DNA from: Sinohyriopsis cumingii
Taxonomy: Eukaryota; Mollusca; Bivalvia; Unionida; Unionidae
NCBI GenBank assembly: GCA_028554795.2
Contig: CM068839.1
Coordinates: 87,627,540 to 87,691,539, forward strand
Direction: 5' to 3'
DNA length: 64,000 nt
Shown one piece after another: positions 51,854-64,000 of this stretch. The notes below the pieces were generated by a model that saw only the letters and a program-made list of their open reading frames with translations, searched no databases and was not told the DNA's origin. The translations under genes were made by a program, and so were the position numbers. Numbering within the stretch: position 1 is the stretch's first letter; every line of letters starts with the position of its first letter.

Positions 51854-53189
51854 AAAATCCAATTAAACATTTTATAATTTCATTTGTATTAAATGTTCTA
51901 ATTCGAGGTTATTAAAAGCTTATTACATGAATAAACTGCACAATTTTGCAGGTGCCACATTTTACTTAAATAAAAACAGACACCATGAAAAAGGAAAAAT
52001 CAGCCAGATATATTCATATATTACCAAAAGATAATGCAAATAGACTTTTTTTATATAAATTATTACAAAAAGTGCACATGTAAGATTTATAAATTCTTTG
52101 GTTGATCTTTTTTATTCTGGCTGTGTCATACAGGAAATGTTTTTTAAACTAAACAGGCATTGGATATTGAAAATCAATTATAATCCTTATTATTGCAGCA
52201 TATATACTTGTCAATTATTCTGGCCAAGCATTATGCTATAAGAATTGCATTGCATAAATGGAAATATATTGTACTGCAAACCCACTTCCTCACATCCGAC
52301 CCTGTTATCTGTTCAGTGAATGTATTCTACAAGTATCCTCAATGGCATGAATATCGGTTTTCTTTGAAATGTTTCAAACTTAATGCAAAATAACGGTGAA
52401 AGACAAACGTTAATTCAAATAAAGCATCACACACATACACACGAATGCAACAAGTGTATACAGACATGATGTCTTCCTTCGTCATACTATATACACCGGC
52501 TGATCAACAATAACTACTTAAAAGTGTTTTATTCAATTGTTAAATATGTAAAACATTTGAGAAATACAATAAAACCCAAGAAATTTGTATTTGTTGGTAT
52601 TCCACAGCGTGACAAATGGAACGTAATTCCCAGTGTAATTTCGACAATTTAGAACAAATCTTCATAACCAACAAAAAGATTTCAAAGAAACTATATATGT
52701 AATCTTTACTGGTTCGATCTACAAGTAAATAGCTGCAGGATTCAGTTAATGGTGTACATTTCAAAAGGGAAATGGGATGAAAATGTCTCGAAGTAATTGT
52801 AACCAAAGTGTACTAAAAGATCACATAGCTCGCCTCTTTGAAGTAATTATAAACAATGTAATAAACAAGTACGTATCTCAACTATTTGATGTCATTGAAA
52901 CCAGAGTACTAAAGCCGAGTAAATATCTCAACTCGGTGAAGTAACTGTATAACTGTAACAAGAGTAATAAATGAGTATATACTTCAACTCTCTGAAGTAA
53001 TTGTAACCAAAGTACAATAAATGATTACATAGCTCATCTCTTCAAGGTAATGGTAACTAGTCTAATAAACTATTACATATCTCAGCTCTTCCAAGCAATT
53101 GTAAACAAAATGTAATAAATAACAGCTTAGATGACCTCTTCGATGCATTTAATAGTCTTCAGTTTACATAATAAAAACTAATTATCATG

Positions 53190-54277
53190 CAGGTCAATGG
53201 TCTTGGTGAGTTCAATGAACATCATGTAGAGTGGTTGACCTTGCTCTGTGTTCTTCTCTTGGAGTTGTCGTATGGAAAAGATCATGTCTGTCGTCGACCT
53301 GCCTGCTTTAAAGCCGCACTGGGATTCCAGGTGCACACGGTCCACCAGCAACTGCAGCCTGTTGAGTATAATGCGGGCATACACTTTGCCAACGATGCTC
53401 CGAAGCGAGATCCCTCTGTAGTTATTACAGTCACTGAGGTCGCCATTGTTTTTGTAAACGGTATCTCGCGCATATCTTGGGGGACCGCTCCTTTCCTTCC
53501 AGCAGAGACAAAGTAGCTCATGCAGCGGCTGAAGCAATGTTGGTTTCCCACGTTCGATAGCTTTGGGCGGGATGCTGTCACTACCTGGTGCTTTGTCGTT
53601 TGGGTGGGAGTCGATTGCTTTGCTGAGCTCCTCTAAGGTGGGCACTTTGTCGAGCTCATCCATGGTGGGCAGTTTTTATGCTGCTAGGGGCCGCATCGGT
53701 GACTAGCATATCCTGGGAGTATAGCTCTGAGTAGTGTTCCACCCATCTGGCCATCTGTTGCTCACAGTCAGTGATCTCCTCTCCCCTCAGAGATTTCCGG
53801 GGAACGGCCCCTTTCACCGTAGGGCCTAGAGCCTTCTTGATACCACAGTACATACCTTGGATGTTTCCGGACTCGGCAGTGTGCTGGAGTCCTTCACATA
53901 GTTGTTACCAGTACTCGATCGCGCACTGTCTAGCGATTGTGTTGGGTGTTGCTTCGAGCACTTCTGAGATCAGCAAGCGTCCGTCCATTAAGGCATTTTT
54001 TTGTAACGTTTGAAGGCTTTTCGTTTGTCTTCGATTATTGGTTCCATCCTTGATAGATGTGCGTTGAACCAGTCCTGGCTGGGCCGTTCCTTTTTGCCAA
54101 ACATGGCCATGGCTGTGCTGTAGATTGCACCCTTCATGGCGTTCCACATGGCTGTGGCATCGTGGTCTGGCAGGTCCTGGAGTGTCTGGTCCAGGGCTAG
54201 TATGACAATACAAGAGTATATCACAATTCTACTAGTGCAGCTCTGAGATTGTTTCAGAGACGTACGACCATTCAATC
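53190..54277 (-). mobile_element. LINE ORF2 fragment C9 with a B-type tract
   Basis: It has the same B-type marks inside a C body as C8 (gctccgaagcg, cacgttcgatagc). The linker adds ggcagtgtgctgg and actcgatcgcgc, as in C6, so this copy combines tracts from three sources. Confidence 0.9.
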
Positions 54278-55186
54278 AAAATGCAATTAAACATTTTATA
54301 ATTTGATTGGTATTGAATGTTCTAGTTCGAGGTTATCAAAAGCAAATTACATGAAAGAACTGCACAATTCTGCAGGTGCCACATTTTACTTATATAAACA
54401 CATGTACCATGGAAAAGGAAAAAAATAGCCAAATAGATTCATATATTACCAAAACATAATGCAAATAGACTTTTTTTAAATATAAATTATTACAAAAAGT
54501 GCACGTGTAAGATTTATAAATTCTTTGATTGATCTTTTTTATTCTGGCTGTGTCATACAGCAGTTGGATATTTAAAATCAGTTATAATCCTTATTACTGC
54601 AGCATATATACTTGTTAATTATTCTGACCAAGCATTATGCTATGAGAATTGCATTGCATAAATGGAAATATATTGTACTGCAAACCCACTTCCTCACATC
54701 CGACCCTGTTATCTGTTCAATGAATGTATTCTACAAGTATGCTCAGTGGCATGAATATGTGTTTTCTCTGAAATGTTTCAAACTTAATGCAAAATAATGG
54801 TGAAAGACAAACGTTAATTCAAATAAAGCATCACACACATACACACGAATGCAACAAGTGTATACAGACAGGATGTCTTTCTTTGTCATACTATTTACAC
54901 CGATAAATCAACAATAACTACTTAAAAGTGTTTTATTCAATTTTTAAATTCGGAAAAATGTGAGAAATACAATAAAACTCAAGAAATATTTATTTGTTGG
55001 TATTCCGCAGCGTGACAAATGGAACGTAACGCTCAGTGTAATTTCGACAATTTAGAACAAATGTTCATAACCGACAAAAGATTTCAAAGAAACTATATAT
55101 GTAATCTTTACTGGTTCGATCTACAAGTAAATAGCTGTAGTATTCAGCTAATGGTGTACATTTCAAAAGGGAAATGGGATGAAAAT

Positions 55187-55538
55187 GTCTCGAAGTAATT
55201 GTAACCAAAGTGTACTAAAAGATCACATAGCTCGCCTCTTTGAAGTAATTATAAACAATGTAATAAACAAGTACGTATCTCAACAATTTGATGTAATTGT
55301 AACCAGAGTACTAAAGCCGAGTAAATATCTCAACTCGTGGAACCAACTGTATAACTGTAAGAAGAGTAATAAATGAGTATATATCTCAACTCTCTGAAGT
55401 AATTGTAACCAAAGTACAATAAATGATTACATAGCTCATCTCTTAGAGGTAATTGTAACTAGTCTAATAAACTATTACATATCTCAGCTCTTCCAAGCAA
55501 TTGTAAACAAAATGTAATAAATAACAGCTTAGATGACC
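55187..55538. repeat. Mosaic minisatellite in A of unit 10
   Basis: The first two copies carry C-type marks (gaaaatgtctcg at the upstream edge, aaaagatcacatagc, aacaagtacgtatctc), while copy 3 returns to the A-type sequence (caacaatttgatgtaattg). The C-type tract is therefore bounded between roughly 55150 and 55285. Copy 4 has private changes, ctcgtggaaccaac. Confidence 0.9.
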
Positions 55539-55590
55539 TCTTCGATGCATTTAATAGTCTTCAGTTTACATAATAAAACTAATTATCATG

Positions 55591-56167
55591 CAGGTCAAAG
55601 GTCTTGGTGATTTCGATGAACATCATGTAGAGTGGTTGACCTTGCTCTGTGTTCTTCTCTTGGAGTTGTCGTATGGAAAATATCCTGTCTATCGTCGACC
55701 TGCCTGCATTAAAGCCGCACTGGGATTCCAGGTGCACACTGTCCGCCAGCAACTGCAGCCTGTTGAATATAATGCGGGCATACACGTTGCCAACGATGCT
55801 CAGAAGCGAGATCAAGCGAGATCCCTCTGTAATTATTACAGTCACTGAGGTCGCCATTGTTTTTGTAAACGGTATCTCGCGCATGTCTTGGGGATCCGCT
55901 CCTTCCTCCCAGCAGAGACAAAGTAGCTCATGCAGTGGCTGAAGCAATGTTTGTTTCCCACGTTCGATAGCTTCGGGCGGGATGATGTCACTGCCTGGTG
56001 CTTTGTCGTTTGGGAGGGAGTCGATTGCTTTGCTGAGCTCCTCTAAGGTGGGCACTTTGTCGAACTCATCCATGGTGGGCAGTTTTTATGCTGCTAGGGG
56101 CCGCATCGGTGACTGACATTTCTTGGGAGTATAGCTCTAGGTAGTGTTCCACCCATCTGGCCATCTG
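55591..56167 (-). mobile_element. LINE ORF2 fragment A10
   Basis: A-type body, FIEITKTFD edge, GRSTID and gtctatcgtcg as in A6 and A9. A private cactgcctggtgc change near 55989 does not alter the protein. Confidence 0.9.
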
Positions 56168-56982
56168 TCATACTTAATGCAAAATAATGGTGAAAGACAA
56201 ACGTTAATTCAAATAAAGCATCGCACACATACACACGAATGCAACAAGTGTATACAGACATGATGTCTTCCGTCGTCATACTATATACACCGGCTAATCA
56301 ACAATAACAACTTAAAAGTGTTTAATTCGATTTTTAAATTCACAAAAAATGTGAGAAATAAAATAAAACTCAAGAAATCTTTATTTGTTGGTATTCTGCA
56401 GCGTAACAAATGGAACGTAACGCCCAGTGTAATTTCGACAATTTAGAACAAATCTTCATATGCGACAATAAGATTTCAAAGAAACTATATATGTAATCTT
56501 TACTGGTTCGATCTACAAGTAAATAACTCCAGGATTCAGTTTATGGTGTACATTTCAAAAGGAAATGGGATGAAATTATCTCGAAGTAATTGTAAGCAAA
56601 GTGTACTAAAAGATTACATAGCTCGCCTCTTTGAAGTAATTATAAACAATGTAATAAACGAGTATGTATCTCAACTATTTGATGTAATTGAAACCAGAGT
56701 ATTAAAGCCGAGTAAATATCTCAACTCGTTGAAGTAACTGTATAACTGTAAAAAGAGTAATAAATAAGTATATATCTCAATTCTCTGAAGTAATTGTAAC
56801 CAAAATACAATAAATGATTACATAGCTCATCTCTTCAAGGTAATTGTAACTAGTCTAATAAACTGTTACATATCTCAGCTATTCCAAGCAATTGTAAACA
56901 AAATGTAATAAATAACAGCTTAGATGACCTCTTCGATGCATTTAATAGTCTTCAGTTTACATAATAAAAACTAATTATCATG

Positions 56983-58045
56983 CAGGTCAATGGTCTTGGT
57001 GAGTTCAATGAACATCATGTAGAGTGGTTGACCTTGCTCTGTGTTCTTCTCTTGGAGTTGTCGTATGGAAAAGATCATGTCTGTCGTCGACCTGCCTGCT
57101 TTAAAGCCGCACTGGGATTCCAGGTGCACACGGTCCACCAGCAACTGCAGCCTGTTGAGTATAATGCGGGAATACACTTTGCCAACGATGCTCCGAAGCG
57201 AGATCCCTCTGTAATTATTACAGTTACTGAGGTCGCCATTGTTTTTGTAAACGGTATCTCGCGCATATCTTGGAGGACCGCTCCTTTCCTCCCAGCAGAG
57301 ACAAAGTAGCTCATGCAGCAGCTGAAGCAATGTTGGTTTCCCACGTTCGATAGCTTTGGGCGGGATGCTGTCACTACATGGTGCTTTGTCGTTTGGGACG
57401 GAGTCGATTGCTTTGTTGAGCTCCTCTAAGGTGGGCACTTTGTGGAGCTCCTCTATGGTGGGCAGTTTTTATGCTGTTAGGGCTGCATCGGTGACTGACA
57501 TTTCTTGGGAGCATAGCTCTGAGTAGTGTTCCACCCATCTGGCCATCTGTTGCTCGCAGTCAGTGATCTCCTCTCCCGTCAGAGATTTCTGGCGGACGAT
57601 CCCTTTCACCATAGGGTCTAGAGCCTTCTTGATATCACAGTACATACCTTGGATGTTTCCGGATTCGGCACTGCGCTGGAGTCCTTCACATAGTTGTTAC
57701 CAGTACTCGTTCGCGCACTGTCTAGCGATGTGTTGGGTGTTGCTTCGAGCGCTTCTGAGATCAGCAAGCATCCGTTCATTAGGGCATTTTTTGTAAGCTT
57801 TGAAGGCTTTTCATTTGTCTTCGATTATTGGTTCTATCCTTGATAGATGTGCGCTGAACTAGTGCCAAACGTGGCCATGGCTGTGCTGTAGATGACACCC
57901 TTCATGGCGCTCCACATGACTGTGGCATCGTGATCTGGCAGGTCTTGGAGTGCCTGGTCCAGGGCTAGTATGAGAATACAAGAGTATATCACAATTATGC
58001 TCATGCAGCTCTGAGATTTTTTCAGAGACGTACGAAAATTCAATC
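56983..58045 (-). mobile_element. LINE ORF2 fragment B10
   Basis: B-type, product equal to B5. It has tgtggagctcctc (the early B form) and ctcccgtcagag, shared with B1, B4 and B11, while keeping the later TAG after HVWH. Confidence 0.9.
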
Positions 58046-59382
58046 AAAATCCAATTAAACATTTTATAATTTCATTTGTATTAAATGTTCTAATTCGAGG
58101 TTATTAAAAGCTTATTACATGAATAAACTGCACAATTTTGCAGGTGCCACATTTTACTTAAATAAAAACAGACACCATGAAAAAGGAAAAATCAGCCAGA
58201 TATATTCATATATTACCAAAACATAATGCAAATAGACTTTTTTTTATATAAATTATTACAAAAAGTGCACATGTAAGATTTATAAATTCTTTGGTTGATC
58301 TTTTTTATTCTGGCTGTGTCATACAGGAAATGTTTTTTAAACTAAACAGGCATTGGCTATTGAAAATCAATTATAATCCTTATTATTGCAGCATATATAC
58401 TTGTCAATTATTCTGGCCAAGCATTATGCTATAAGAATTGCATTGCATAAATGGAAATATATTGTACTGCAAACCCACTTCCTCACATCCGACCCTGTTA
58501 TCTGTTCAATGAATGTATTCTACAAGTATCCTCAATGGCATGAATATCGGTTTTCTTTGAAATGTTTCAAACTTAATGCAAAATAACGGTGAAAGACAAA
58601 CGTTAATTCAAATAAAGCATCACACACATACACACGAATGCAACAAGTGTATACAGACATGATGTCTTCCTTCGTCATACTATATACACCGGCTGATCAA
58701 CAATAACTACTTAAAAGTGTTTTATTCAATTGTTAAATATGTAAAACATTTGAGAAATACAATAAAACCCAAGAAATTTGTATTTGTTGGTATTCCACAG
58801 CGTGACAAATGGAACGTAATTCCCAGTGTAATTTCGACAATTTAGAACAAATCTTCATAACCAACAAAAAGATTTCAAAGAAACTATATATGTAATCTTT
58901 ACTGGTTCTATCTACAAGTAAATAGCTGCAGGATTCAGTTAATGGTGTACATTTCAAAAGGGAAATGGGATGAAAATGTCTCGAAGTAATTGTAACCAAA
59001 GTGTACTAAAAGATCACATAGCTCGCCTCTTTGAAGTAATTATAAACAATGTAATAAACAAGTACGTATCTCAACTATTTGATGTCATTGAAACCAGAGT
59101 ACTAAAGCCGAGTAAATATCTCAACTCGGTGAAGTAACTGTATAACTGTAACAAGAGTAATAAATGAGTATATACTTCAACTCTCTGAAGTAATTGTAAC
59201 CAAAGTACAATAAATGATTACATAGCTCATCTCTTCAAGGTAATGGTAACTAGTCTAATAAACTATTACATATCTCAGCTCTTCCAAGCAATTGTAAACA
59301 AAATGTAATAAATAACAGCTTAGATGACCTCTTCGATGCATTTAATAGTCTTCAGTTTACATAATAAAAACTAATTATCATG

Positions 59383-60470
59383 CAGGTCAATGGTCTTGGT
59401 GAGTTCAATGAACATCATGTAGAGTGGTTGACCTTGCTCTGTGTTCTTCTCTTGGAGTTGTCGTATGGAAAAGATCATGTCTGTCGTCGACCTGCCTGCT
59501 TTAAAGCCGCACTGGGATTCCAGGTGCACACGGTCCACCAGCAACTGCAGCCTGTTGAGTATAATGCGGGCATACACTTTGCCAACGATGCTCAGAAGCG
59601 AGATCCCTCTGTAGTTATTACAGTCACTGAGGTCGCCATTGTTTTTGTAAACGGTATCTCGCGCATATCTTGGAGGACCGCTCCTTTCCTTCCAGCAGAG
59701 ACAAAGTAGCTCATGCAGCGGCTGAAGCAATGTTGGTTTCCCACGTTCTATAGCTTTGGGCGGGATGCTGTCACTACCTGGTGCTTTGTCGTTTGGGTGG
59801 GAGTCGATTGCTTTGCTGAGCTCCTCTAAGGTGGGCACTTTGTCGAGCTCATCCATGGTGGGCAGTTTTTATGCTGCTAGGGGCCGCATCGGTGACTAGC
59901 ATATCCTGGGAGTATAGCTCTGAGTAGTGTTCCACCCATCTGGCCATCTGTTGCTCACAGTCAGTGATCTCCTCTCCCCTCAGAGATTTCCGGGGAACGG
60001 CCCCTTTCACCGTAGGGCCTAGAGCCTTCTTGATACCACAGTACATACCTTGGATGTTTCCGGACTCGGCACTGTGCTGGAGTCCTTCACATAGTTGTTA
60101 CCAGTACTCGATCGCGCACTGTCTAGCGATTGTGTTGGGTGTTGCTTCGAGCACTTCTGAGATCAGCAAGCGTCCGTCCATTAAGGCATTTTTTTGTAAC
60201 GTTTGAAGGCTTTTCGTTTGTCTTCGATTATTGGTTCCATCCTTGATAGATGTGCGTTGAACCAGTCCTGGCTGGGCCGTTCCTTTTTGCCAAACATGGC
60301 CATGGCTGTGCTGTAGATTGCACCCTTCATGGCGTTCCACATGGCTGTGGTATCGTGGTCTGGCAGGTCCTGGAGTGTCTGGTCCAGGGCTAGTATGACA
60401 ATACAAGAGTATATCACAATTCTACTAGTGCAGCTCTGAGATTGTTTCAGAGACGTACGACCATTCAATC
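59383..60470 (-). mobile_element. LINE ORF2 fragment C10
   Basis: FIELTKTID with C-type gctcagaagcg and cacgttctatagc, but cttggaggaccg, the B form, near 59672. The linker has actcgatcgcgc, and a private ggtatcgtgg gives DHDTTAMW. Confidence 0.9.
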
Positions 60471-61784
60471 AAAATGCAATTAAACATTTTATAATTTGAT
60501 TGGTATTGAATGTTCTAGTTCGAGGTTATCAAAAGCAAATTACATGAAAGAACTGCACAATTCTGCAGGTGCCACATTTTACTTATATAAACACATGTAC
60601 CATGGAAAAGGAAAAAAATAGCCAAATAGATTCATATATTACCAAAACATAATGCAAATAGACTTTTTTTAAATATAAATTATTACAAAAAGTGCACGTG
60701 TAAGATTTATAAATTCCTTGATTGATCTTTTTTATTCTGGCTGTGTCATACAGCAGTTGGATATTTAAAATCAGTTACAATCCTTATTACTGCAGCATAT
60801 ATACTTGTTAATTATTCTGACCAAGCATTATGCTATGAGAATTGCATTGCATAAATGGAAATATATTGTACTGCAAACCCACTTCCTCACATCCGACCCT
60901 GTTATCTGTTCAATGAATGTATTCTACAAGTATGCTCAGTGGCATGAATATGTGTTTTCTCTGAAATGTTTCAAACTTAATGCAAAATAATGGTGAAAGA
61001 CAAACGTTAATTCAAATAAAGCATCACACACATACACACGAATGCAACAAGTGTATACAGACAGGATGTCTTTCTTTGTCATACTATTTACACCGATAAA
61101 TCAACAATAACTACTTAAAAGTGTTTTATTCAATTTTTAAATTCGGAAAAATGTGAGAAATACAATAAAACTCAAGAAATATTTATTTGTTGGTATTCCG
61201 CAGCGTGACAAATGGAACGTAACGCTCAGTGTAATTTCGACAATTTAGAACAAATGTTCATAACCGACAAAAAGATTTCAAAGAAACTATATATGTAATC
61301 TTTACTGGTTCGATCTACAAGCAAATAGCTGCAGGATTCAGCTAATGGTGTACATTTCAAAAGGGAAATGGGATGAAATTGTCTAGAAGTAATTGTAACC
61401 AAAGTGTACTAAAAGATTACATAGCTCGCCTCTTTGAAGTAATTATAAACAATGTAATAAACGAGTATGTATCTCAACAATTTGATGTAATTGTAACCAG
61501 AGTACTAAAGCCGAGTAAATATCTCAACTCGTTGAAGCAACTGTATAACTGTAAGAAGAGTAATAAATGAGTATATATCTCAACTCTCTGAAGTAATTGT
61601 AACCAAAGTACAATAAATGATTACATAGCTCATCTCTTAGAGGTAATTGTAACTAGTCTAATAAACTATTACATATCTCAGCTCTTCCAAGCAATTGTAA
61701 ACAAAATGTAATAAATAACAGCTTAGATGACCTCTTCGATGCATTTAATAGTCTTCAGTTTACATAATAAAACTAATTATCATG

Positions 61785-62361
61785 CAGGTCAAAGGTCTTG
61801 GTGATTTCGATGAACATCATGTAGAGTGGTTGACCTTGCTCTGTGTTCTTCTCTTGGAGTTGTCGTATGGAAAATATCCTGTCTGTCGTCGACCTGCCTG
61901 CATTAAAGCCGCACTGGGATTCCAGGTGCACACTGTCCGCCAGCAACTGCAGCCTGTTGAATATAATGCGGGCATACACGTTGCCAACGATGCTCAGAAG
62001 CGAGATCAAGCGAGATCCCTCTGTAATTATTACAGTCACTGAGGTCGCCATTGTTTTTGTAAACGGTATCTCGCGCATGTCTTGGGGATCCGCTCCTTCC
62101 TCCCAGCAGAGACAAAGTAGCTCATGCAGTGGCTGAAGCAATGTTTGTTTCCCACGTTCGATAGCTTCGGGCGGGATGATGTCACTACCTGGTGCTTTGT
62201 CGTTTGGGAGGGAGTCAATTGCTTTGCTGAGCTCCTCTAAGGTGGGCACTTTGTTGAGCTCGTCCATGGTTAGCAGTTTTTATGCTGCTAGGGGCCGCAT
62301 CGGTGACTGACATTTCTTGGTAGTATAGCTCTAGGTAGTGTTCCACCCATCTGGCCATCTG
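61785..62361 (-). mobile_element. LINE ORF2 fragment A11
   Basis: A-type body with the FIEITKTFD edge. Private changes cluster at the linker boundary (gagtcaattgc, tttgttgagctcgtcc, catggttagcag), giving MDELNK. Confidence 0.9.
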
Positions 62362-63176
62362 TCATACTTAATGCAAAATAATGGTGAAAGACAAACGTTA
62401 ATTCAAATAAAGCATCGCACACATACACACGAATGCAACAAGTGTATACAGACATGATGTCTTCCGTCGTCATACTATATACACCGGCTAATCAACAATA
62501 ACTACTTAAAAGTGTTTAATTCAATTTTTAAATTCACAAAAAATGTGAGAAATAAAATAAAACTCAAGAAATCTTTATTTGTTGGTATTCTGCTGCGTAA
62601 CAAATGGAACGTAACGCCCAGTGTAATTTCGACAATTTAGAACAAATCTTCATATGCGACAAAAAGATTTCAAAGAAACTATATATGTAATCTTTACTGG
62701 TTCGATCTACAAGTAAATAACTCCAGGATTCAGTTTATGGTGTACATTTCAAAAGGAAATGGGATGAAATTATCTCGAAGTAATTGTAAGCAAAGTGTAC
62801 TAAAAGATTACATAGCTCGCCTCTTTGAAGTAATTATAAACAATGTAATAAACGAGTATGTATCTCAACTATTTGATGTAATTGAAACCAGAGTATTAAA
62901 GCCGAGTAAATATCTCAACTCGTTGAAGTAACTGTATAACTGTAAAAAGAGTAATAAATAAGTATATATCTCAATTCTCTGAAGTAATTGTAACCAAAAT
63001 ACAATAAATGATTACATAGCTCATCTCTTCAAGGTAATTGTAACTAGTCTAATAAACTGTTACATATCTCAGCTATTCCAAGCAATTGTAAACAAAATGT
63101 AATAAATAACAGCTTAGATGACCTCTTCGATGCATTTAATAGTCTTCAGTTTACATAATAAAAACTAATTATCATG

Positions 63177-64000
63177 CAGGTCAATGGTCTTGGTGAGTTC
63201 AATGAACATCATGTAGAGTGGTTGACCTTGCTCTGTGTTCTTCTCTTGGAGTTGTCGTATGGAAAAGATCATGTCTGTCGTCGACCTGCCTGCTTTAAAG
63301 CCGCACTGGGATTCCAGGTGCACACGGTCCACCAGCAACTGCAGCCTGTTGAGTATAATGCGGGAATACACTTTGCCAACGATGCTCCGAAGCGAGATCC
63401 CTCTGTAATTATTACAGTTACTGAGGTCGCCATTGTTTTTGTAAACGGTATCTCGCGCATATCTTGGAGGACCGCTCCTTTCCTCCCAGCAGAGACAAAG
63501 TAGCTCATGCAGCAGCTGAAGCAATGTTGGTTTCCCACGTTCGATAGCTTTGGGCGGGATGCTGTCACTACATGGTGCTTTGTCGTTTGGGACGGAGTCG
63601 ATTGCTTTGTTGAGCTCCTCTAAGGTGGGCACTTTGTGGAGCTCCTCTATGGTGGGCAGTTTTTATGCTGTTAGGGCTTCATCGGTGACTGACATTTCTT
63701 GGGAGCATAGCTCTGAGTAGTGTTCCACCCATCTGGCCATCTGTTGCTCGCAGTCAGTGATCTCCTCTCCCGTCAGAGATTTCTGGCGGACGATCCCTTT
63801 CACCATAGGGTCTAGAGCCTTCTTGATATCACAGTACATACCTTGGATGTTTCCGGATTCGGCACTGCGCTGGAGTCCTTCACATAGTTGTTACCAGTAC
63901 TCGTTCGCGCACTGTCTAGCGATGTGTTGGGTGTTGCTTCGAGCGCTTGTGAGGTCAGCAAGCATCCGTTCATTAGGGCATTTTTTGTAAGCTTTGAAGG
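63177..64000 (-). mobile_element. LINE ORF2 fragment B11, cut by the window edge
   Basis: B-type, with the RT-fingers product equal to B10. Private linker changes are gggcttcatcgg and cgcttgtgaggtcagc. The 5' part of the fragment lies outside the window. Confidence 0.88.

Larger units (their letters stand above)
48274..54407. repeat. Higher-order unit 9, 61 bp short
   Basis: A about 48274-49978, B about 49979-51983, C 51984-54407. Minisatellite blocks are at 49050-49345 (one copy missing), 50386-50737 and 52785-53136. The shortfall is 56 bp of minisatellite, 4 bp of CA tract and 1 T. The same minisatellite copy is missing as in units 5 and 6, but the linked agtctaagaaac variant is absent. 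The C alleles ggcagtgtgctgg and actcgatcgcgc match unit 6, three units away. Confidence 0.97.
54408..60600. repeat. Higher-order unit 10
   Basis: A about 54408-56171, B about 56172-58175, C 58176-60600. Minisatellite blocks are at 55187-55538, 56578-56929 and 58978-59329. It is 2 bp short: one A lost in the A spacer (cgacaaaagattt) and one G in the B spacer (aaaaggaaatggg). The first part of the A minisatellite is C-type. B has many variants shared only with unit 11, such as aataaaataaaac, aactgttacat and cagctattcc. Confidence 0.97.
1..64000. repeat. Higher-order tandem repeat array, 6.2-kb unit, whole window
   Basis: The same sequence block recurs head to tail from the first base to the last. 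The anchor catggaaaagg occurs at 1, 6196, 12391, 18585, 24780, 30913, 37051, 42084, 48274, 54408 and 60601. Intervals are 6195, 6195, 6194, 6195, 6133, 6138, 5033, 6190, 6134 and 6193 bp. Each block holds three related monomers (A, B, C), all in one orientation. Neither edge shows unique flanking sequence, so the true array length is unknown. Known biology: a long period with near-identical units and more diverged internal monomers defines a higher-order-repeat satellite. Where it sits (centromere, subtelomere, sex chromosome or elsewhere) cannot be told from this window. Confidence 0.98.
60601..64000. repeat. Higher-order unit 11, cut by the window edge
   Basis: A 60601-62365 and most of B, 62366-64000. 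Minisatellite blocks are at 61381-61732 and 62772-63123. The rest of B and all of C would lie beyond the window. Private A changes include attccttgattg, cagttacaatcc, gtctagaag and catggttagcag. B shares its derived variants with unit 10, so these two neighbours are the most recent visible pair for B. Confidence 0.96.

Overview
The window is one uninterrupted tandem array from a eukaryotic genome, almost certainly an animal. It contains no intact gene, no bacterial operon structure, no tRNA or rRNA and no single-copy sequence. The array runs off both edges. Ten complete higher-order units and one partial unit lie head to tail. The standard unit is 6,195 bp and starts at 1, 6196, 12391, 18585, 24780, 30913, 37051, 42084, 48274, 54408 and 60601. 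Units look about 1% different from one another by eye, while the three monomers inside a unit (A, B and C) differ by several percent or more. That is the usual signature of a higher-order-repeat satellite.

Each monomer has three parts in fixed order on the + strand. First is an AT-rich spacer of up to about 800 bp. Next is a nested minisatellite of seven copies with a 48-56 bp period (352 bp). Last is a minus-strand fragment of a non-LTR retrotransposon (LINE) ORF2, covering the linker before the reverse transcriptase (RT) and the RT fingers, and ending at the first catalytic motif (FIDLTKTFD or variants). The palm and thumb of RT, the YADD box and any endonuclease core are absent. Monomer C (about 2,425 bp) is the full version. 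A has lost the 5' part of its LINE fragment and B the first part of its spacer through one shared deletion of about 1.0 kb, so A and B are joined at 1762-1765 in unit 1 and at the same place in every other unit except unit 7.

The LINE fragments are dead. All monomers share a frameshift at the linker/RT boundary, and B and C share an in-frame TAA in the linker. The family resembles LINE RT ORFs that are widespread in aquatic animals, but I do not assign a clade or a host species.

The most informative content is the record of array turnover. Unit 7 is about 1.16 kb short and is an A-C-B chimera with a partial internal duplication. Minisatellite copy number varies (units 5, 6 and 9 lack one 56-bp copy in A). 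Blocks of diagnostic variants jump between A, B and C in runs of units, which points to gene conversion or unequal exchange. Every unit-length difference can be explained by a handful of named indels. I found no evidence for a new protein-coding system; what is unusual is a LINE relic plus minisatellite that was amplified as a three-monomer satellite.
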